Assembly (NCBI GenBank): GCA_964568655.1 | Contig: CAZMRG010000125.1 | Span: 1-9,381 of the forward strand | Reading direction: 5' to 3' | Origin: CAWFKW01 sp964568655 | Lineage (GTDB): Bacteria > Bacteroidota > Ignavibacteria > Tepidaquicellales > OLB5 | Length of the DNA: 9,381 bases | Shown here: one piece after another, positions 6,069 through 9,381 of the stretch | Layout: each line of letters begins with the position of its first letter | Numbering within the stretch: position 1 is the first letter of the stretch | Translations under genes and position numbers: made by a program | Notes under the pieces: generated by a model | Told to the model about the DNA's origin: nothing | Databases searched by the model: none | Seen by the model: only the letters and a program-made list of their open reading frames with translations

Positions 6069-6087
6069 CCGTAGTTTAAGGGACGGC
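6068..6087. promoter_or_regulatory. Inverted repeat at the predicted transcription start, possible operator
   Basis: GCCGT (6068-6072) and ACGGC (6083-6087) form an inverted repeat with a 10-nt centre, 12 nt before the TrmB-family start codon. TrmB-type regulators bind palindromic sites and often control their own operons, so this is a reasonable autoregulation candidate. The arms are only 5 bp. Confidence 0.3.
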
Positions 6088-6099
6088 ATATTTTAAGAC

Positions 6100-6951
6100 A
6101 TGGAAGATACAATTAAGTCACTGGAATCCATAGGGTTTACAAATTATGAAGCTAAAGTATTTCATGTACTTTTCCAGGGACACCTTTTAACTGCTTCTGA
6201 TATAGCAAAAAAAGCCGGGATACCGAGATCGTCGTCCTATGACGTGCTTAAGTCATTTACCGAAAAAGGAATTTGTAATGAAGTGCTGACAAGTTCCGTT
6301 GCACGCTATGAAATCATAGACCCCAAAGTTGTAGAAGATAAGATAGAAAAGGAGATACAGGATACCTTCAAAGATAAGATGGGCAAACTCAAAGATTCAT
6401 TTGAGAAGCTGCAGCCTTTGTTTAAAGCAAAAGAACTTGAAGGACAGAAAGTAGATGTTGAGCTTATAAAAGGATTTAACCGTCACCGTTTCGCAAAGTT
6501 CATGGAGATCTTTAAGACGGCTGAAAAAGAAGCTCTTCTGATGACGAAGCTTGAAGGATTTGTTGATTCATCTGTCGACGAAATTACTCTGCGTTTTTTA
6601 AGCGGCGGCGGAACGCTTAAGACGCTTTATGAAGCCAGCGAAAATTTTAAGATCAGGGTTGATAATAAGTGGAAACAGATAACAAAGAACGAACTGCCTG
6701 ATTTCTGTGAAACCCTGGTAGCCGAAGGCGAACAAATAAAGCTGGCTGACAAAATATACCAGAACATGTTAGTTGTGGACCGTAAAATTGTTTTTATAAG
6801 CCTGGTAGATCCAACCATTGCCAGGTATAACCGTTCGGATATAATAGTTAAGAATGAAAATTTTGCCGGTTCAATGGCTGATTATTTTGAAGGCTGTTGG
6901 GCGGCGGCAAGCACGCCAAAAGAATATAAAGCTAAAATTAGCTCTACATAA
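6100..6951 (+). CDS. TrmB-family transcriptional regulator
   Basis: DNA-binding regulator of 283 residues. Residues about 4-72 form the TrmB-type winged helix: LESIGFTNYEAKVFHVLF (helix 1), ASDIAKKAGIPRSSSYDVLK (32-51, helix-turn-helix with recognition helix) and the wing EKGICNEVLTSSVARYEI. A lysine/glutamate-rich coiled coil follows (about 75-108), typical of the dimerisation linker. The C-terminal part (about 118-283) contains KGFNRHRF, MTKLEGF, and MLVVDRKIVFISLVDP, the pattern of the PLD-like effector domain of short TrmB proteins. The family is best known from sugar-responsive regulators in archaea; the effector here is unknown. The propeller gene begins only 10 nt after the stop, so the two are likely co-transcribed. 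Confidence 0.9.
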   Translation: MEDTIKSLESIGFTNYEAKVFHVLFQGHLLTASDIAKKAGIPRSSSYDVLKSFTEKGICNEVLTSSVARYEIIDPKVVEDKIEKEIQDTFKDKMGKLKDSFEKLQPLFKAKELEGQKVDVELIKGFNRHRFAKFMEIFKTAEKEALLMTKLEGFVDSSVDEITLRFLSGGGTLKTLYEASENFKIRVDNKWKQITKNELPDFCETLVAEGEQIKLADKIYQNMLVVDRKIVFISLVDPTIARYNRSDIIVKNENFAGSMADYFEGCWAAASTPKEYKAKISST

Positions 6952-6961
6952 GCCAAAGCTG

Positions 6962-8968
6962 ATGAAAAAGAATCTTGGAAATATAGTTCTTCTGTTAATT
7001 ATTGTTGTTGCGAACTCAGTGAATATTTTTGCACAGTCATATTCCTGGTCGCCGCTAACAAACAGTTCCGGAGGGAACGGAGTTAACGGCGTTATATATT
7101 CAATTGCCGCATACCAGAATGATGTAGTGGTCGCTGGAGGCTTTACGCATGCCGGCGCCATAAACGCTAAGAACATCGCAGTATGGGATGGCTCATCGTG
7201 GTCGGCGCTTGGTTCCGGCGTTGGAAATTCAGAAGAAGACACAGTTTATGCGCTGGCGGTATTTAATGGCGCGCTATATGCAGGCGGAAGTTTTAGCTCT
7301 GCGGGCGGTAACTCCGCTAATAATATAGCAAAGTGGAACGGAACCGGATGGTCGGCGCTTGGCTCTGGCGCAAACGGTGTTGTCCGGTCATTACTGGCAT
7401 ACAATTCTGTTCTTGCGGTCGGGGGAGATTTTTCAAATGTCGGAAACGATATTGCCGCATGGACCGGTTCCACATGGCAGACTTTTGGCCAGGGATTTTC
7501 CGGCAGCGGCAGCATAGTTTATGCGCTGGCAGCTTTCAATGGACAGTTAATAGCAGCCGGAAGGTTTCAGCAGTCCGGTTCTACATCTGTGGATAATATC
7601 GCCTACTGGAACAATACAAGCTGGCATGCGTTAGGCGCAGGCGTTGGTTCAGGAAGCGACAGGGTTTATGCGCTGACAGTCTATAACAGCACGCTTATTG
7701 CCGGCGGAAAATTTTCTACCGCAGGCGGCAATGCCGCGAACAATATTGCAAGATGGACCGGTTCGGTTTGGCAAAACATAGGAGTATACAATGATATCGA
7801 TAACGAAATTGACGCGCTGGCATCGTACAATAATAATTTGATAACCGGCGGCGCATTTAAGTTTGCGGGAGGATTATACACGAGCAGGGTATGCAAATGG
7901 AACGGCGCATCATGGACAAGAATGATCACCGGAATGAACGACCGGGTAAACGCACTAATGGTTAAAGATTCAAGCCTGTATTCGGCAGGCGAATTTGATT
8001 ACGCAGGGGGGAACACAGCTAATAGCGTTGCAAGGTGGTATAGCCAGGCAACAGGTACTATCTCGGGGCTGGTTTTATATTCTGATAATAACCAGCCTGT
8101 ACCAAGCGGTAAAGTCCGCGCTTTCAGAATTGATAAATTTACAAGAGAATTAATAGTAGAAGATTCTTCACTTATATCAAACGGGGCTTTCGCTATTCAT
8201 GGCGGAATACATATTGACACATTGCGTGTAATTGCTTTTCCGGATGACGAGCTTGATTATGCGCCGACATACTACCCTTCTACTATTGACTGGAGCGCAG
8301 CTCTAACCGTTGTTCCCGGTTCTAATTCGACTAACATAAATATCATAGTTCCCAGGGTAGCTCCTCTTGTTAAGCCATTGCAGGGATCAGCCACGATAGG
8401 CGGCCATATATATCTCAATTTAAGCATTCCCGGGAATCCGTCGGGCAGCTATCCGTATCAGCGGGATGCTATTCTTTACGTTAAATCCGGCAGCGCTTTT
8501 AAGAGATTCTCCGTAAGCCAGGAAGATGAAACTTACGTCACTTCTCAGCTTGACCCGGGGACTTACGACTTGTTTGTTTATAGGGCGGGGTATATGTCTG
8601 CGGTAAGAACGGTCGTATTAGGAACATCAAATATAGACACAATAAATTTCCATCTTGATACGCTTGATATAATAGGGCTTCACAATATTAGCCAAAGCGT
8701 TCCGAAAAATTTCTCGCTTGCTCAAAATTATCCGAATCCGTTTAATCCTGCCACGTCTATATTGTTTTCTTTATCTAAGTCGGGGCATGTGGAGCTTACG
8801 GTATATAACGCCCTCGGGCAGAAAGTAGCGATGCTGGTCAATGAGGAATTAAAGCCGGGTGAGTACAAGTATAATTTTGACGCATTGTCGCTGCCAAGCG
8901 GGGTATATTTTTACCGTCTGAGCGTTAATGATTTTATTGATACAAAAAAGATGGTCCTGATAAAATAA
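6962..8968 (+). CDS. Secreted seven-repeat beta-propeller protein with T9SS type-A sorting domain
   Basis: A 668-residue exported protein. A signal peptide covers about 1-25 (MKKNLG, hydrophobic core, NIFAQ). Seven repeats of 38-49 residues follow (about 43-365), each with a core like VYALAVFNGALYAGGSF..AGG..A.NIAKWNG..WSALGSG, consistent with a seven-bladed propeller. The seventh repeat lacks the final W-x-x-LG strand, while residues 27-33 (YSWSPLT) supply one, which would close the ring. Two beta-sandwich segments resembling carboxypeptidase-regulatory or transthyretin-like domains lie at about 366-465 and 475-567. The T9SS type-A tail is at about 583-668 with NYPNPFNPATSI (589-600), YNALGQ and GVYFYRL, directing export across the outer membrane and surface attachment or release. 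The ligand is unknown. Start is the ATG at 6962, as the signal peptide begins there; an earlier in-frame ATG at 6854 would put 36 residues without signal character in front. It is 10 nt after the TrmB-family gene. Confidence 0.93.
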   Translation: MKKNLGNIVLLLIIVVANSVNIFAQSYSWSPLTNSSGGNGVNGVIYSIAAYQNDVVVAGGFTHAGAINAKNIAVWDGSSWSALGSGVGNSEEDTVYALAVFNGALYAGGSFSSAGGNSANNIAKWNGTGWSALGSGANGVVRSLLAYNSVLAVGGDFSNVGNDIAAWTGSTWQTFGQGFSGSGSIVYALAAFNGQLIAAGRFQQSGSTSVDNIAYWNNTSWHALGAGVGSGSDRVYALTVYNSTLIAGGKFSTAGGNAANNIARWTGSVWQNIGVYNDIDNEIDALASYNNNLITGGAFKFAGGLYTSRVCKWNGASWTRMITGMNDRVNALMVKDSSLYSAGEFDYAGGNTANSVARWYSQATGTISGLVLYSDNNQPVPSGKVRAFRIDKFTRELIVEDSSLISNGAFAIHGGIHIDTLRVIAFPDDELDYAPTYYPSTIDWSAALTVVPGSNSTNINIIVPRVAPLVKPLQGSATIGGHIYLNLSIPGNPSGSYPYQRDAILYVKSGSAFKRFSVSQEDETYVTSQLDPGTYDLFVYRAGYMSAVRTVVLGTSNIDTINFHLDTLDIIGLHNISQSVPKNFSLAQNYPNPFNPATSILFSLSKSGHVELTVYNALGQKVAMLVNEELKPGEYKYNFDALSLPSGVYFYRLSVNDFIDTKKMVLIK

Positions 8969-8976
8969 AAGAGTTA

Positions 8977-9020
8977 GCCGGTTAAGCCGGCATCGGTCCG
9001 TTTTCCGGGGGGTAAACGGA
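8977..9020. repeat. Two hairpins after the propeller gene
   Basis: GCCGG (8977-8981) / CCGGC (8987-8991) forms a 5-bp hairpin with a 5-nt loop. A stronger one follows: TCCGTTTTCC (8997-9006) pairs with GGTAAACGGA (9011-9020) over ten positions with a single T/T mismatch and a GGGG loop. The second is followed by As, not Ts, so it is not a classical intrinsic terminator on the plus strand. It may be a 3' stability or partial-termination element between the propeller gene and the second microprotein. Confidence 0.5.
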
Positions 9021-9083
9021 AAAAAGAAATAGTGCAGGATATATTATAGAGGTTCAAACATTTATTAACAGGGGGATACTAAA

Positions 9084-9227
9084 ATGGCGTTCAAAAAACT
9101 ATTCTTGTGGTTTTCTGAGGGGGTTGTTCTTTTAGGTATTGTTTTTCTGGTGAACGCCCAGCTTTTTATATCGGTGTATTATTATGCCGTTAAAGCGCTG
9201 GACAAAATTAAATCAATGATTCTATAG
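9084..9227 (+). CDS. Uncharacterised 47-residue membrane microprotein, copy 2
   Basis: ATG (9084-9086) to TAG (9225-9227), 47 residues, paralogue of the protein at 4803-4946. It begins MAFKKLFLWFSEG and ends KALDKIKSMIL. Shared invariant features are W9, the EG pair (12-13), VLLGIV (15-20), VNA (23-25), F28, SVYYY (30-34) and LDKIK (39-43). Changes elsewhere are mostly conservative (L/F, I/L, A/S, R/K), and the membrane segment of about 30 residues with E12 and N24 inside it is kept. An AGGGGG ribosome-binding sequence precedes the ATG in a leader similar to that of copy 1. It lies 115 nt after the propeller gene, separated from it by hairpins. Function unknown; not part of any family I can name. 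Confidence 0.82.
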   Translation: MAFKKLFLWFSEGVVLLGIVFLVNAQLFISVYYYAVKALDKIKSMIL

Positions 9228-9323
9228 TGAAGTTTACGGTATTTAGCGGTAAGTTTTTACATGCAGTTTAAAGTTTTCAGATCAATATAAAATATTCCGG
9301 GTTTTCAAATACGGGATAGTGAT

Positions 9324-9381
9324 TTGCAAAAGAATATGTATCCGGTTCTTATTGGAGGAGAAAAGACTTATAAGAAAGGAC
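9324..9381 (+). CDS. Possible start of a further gene (runs off right edge)
   Basis: An open frame from TTG (9324-9326) or ATG (9336-9338) reads MYPVLIGGEKTYKKG to the window end. The pattern of a short strand with an IGGE(K) turn resembles the N-terminus of aldehyde dehydrogenase-superfamily proteins such as pyrroline-5-carboxylate dehydrogenase, but 15 residues cannot establish that. Alternatively the GGAGGAG at 9354-9360 or AAGGA at 9376-9380 may be ribosome-binding sequence for a gene beginning beyond the edge. The stretch 9228-9323 shows nothing else I can support. Confidence 0.35.
   Translation, partial: MQKNMYPVLIGGEKTYKKG

Noticed and set aside
6854..6961. N-terminal extension of the propeller protein from the ATG at 6854.
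   Set aside because: It lies within the TrmB-family coding region, reads as basic non-signal sequence, and would place the true signal peptide (from 6962) internally.
7246..7740. DNA-level repeats such as GTTTATGCGCTGGC recurring within 7240-7740, considered as a repeat array or CRISPR.
   Set aside because: They are spaced at protein-repeat periods and keep the reading frame, so they reflect propeller blades.
6871..7929. Several minus-strand open frames (such as 6871-7242, 7246-7515, 7681-7929) opposite the propeller gene.
   Set aside because: They share one proline/alanine-rich repeating composition that simply mirrors the propeller repeats on the other strand.
8997..9025. Intrinsic terminator after the propeller gene.
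   Set aside because: The hairpin is good but is followed by As, with no T-run on the plus strand; kept only as a hairpin.

Overview
The window is AT-rich bacterial DNA that most resembles the Ignavibacteria / Bacteroidota-Chlorobiota group. The clearest sign is a secreted protein ending in a type IX secretion (T9SS) type-A sorting domain with the NYPNPFNP signature. Supporting signs are TAnnTTTG-type promoter elements and many genes without a Shine-Dalgarno sequence. The lineage call is an inference from these features.

The left half (1 to about 4710, minus strand) is one tightly packed carotenoid operon. Read 5' to 3' on the minus strand it encodes: an LPLAT-family acyltransferase (CruD-like), a family 2 glycosyltransferase (CruC/CruG-like), a secreted SRPBCC/START-like protein, a CruF-type carotenoid 1',2'-hydratase, the two halves of a heterodimeric lycopene cyclase (CrtYc, CrtYd), and the N-terminal half of a CrtI phytoene desaturase that runs off the left edge. 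Four of the seven genes overlap or nearly abut their neighbours. Together they predict a monocyclic carotenoid: lycopene made by CrtI, one end cyclised by CrtYc/CrtYd, the open end hydrated by CruF, then glycosylated and acylated. That is a 1'-hydroxy-gamma-carotene glycoside ester of the kind known from green sulfur bacteria and Chloroflexus. CrtI has no ATG, GTG or TTG available as a start.

The right half (4803 to 9381, plus strand) is transcribed divergently. It holds an uncharacterised 47-residue membrane microprotein (4803-4946), an unrecognised two-helix membrane protein (5150-5863), a promoter region with a 12-bp tandem repeat, a TrmB-family regulator (6100-6951), a 668-residue secreted seven-bladed beta-propeller protein with a T9SS tail (6962-8968), and a second 47-residue microprotein (9084-9227). 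A possible start of another gene lies at the right edge.

The most notable observation is that the two microproteins are paralogues. They have identical length and 30 of 47 identical residues, with 17 of those identical residues encoded by different synonymous codons. They also share a similar leader and ribosome-binding region. They bracket the membrane protein / TrmB / propeller segment. I do not recognise the family and do not know its function.
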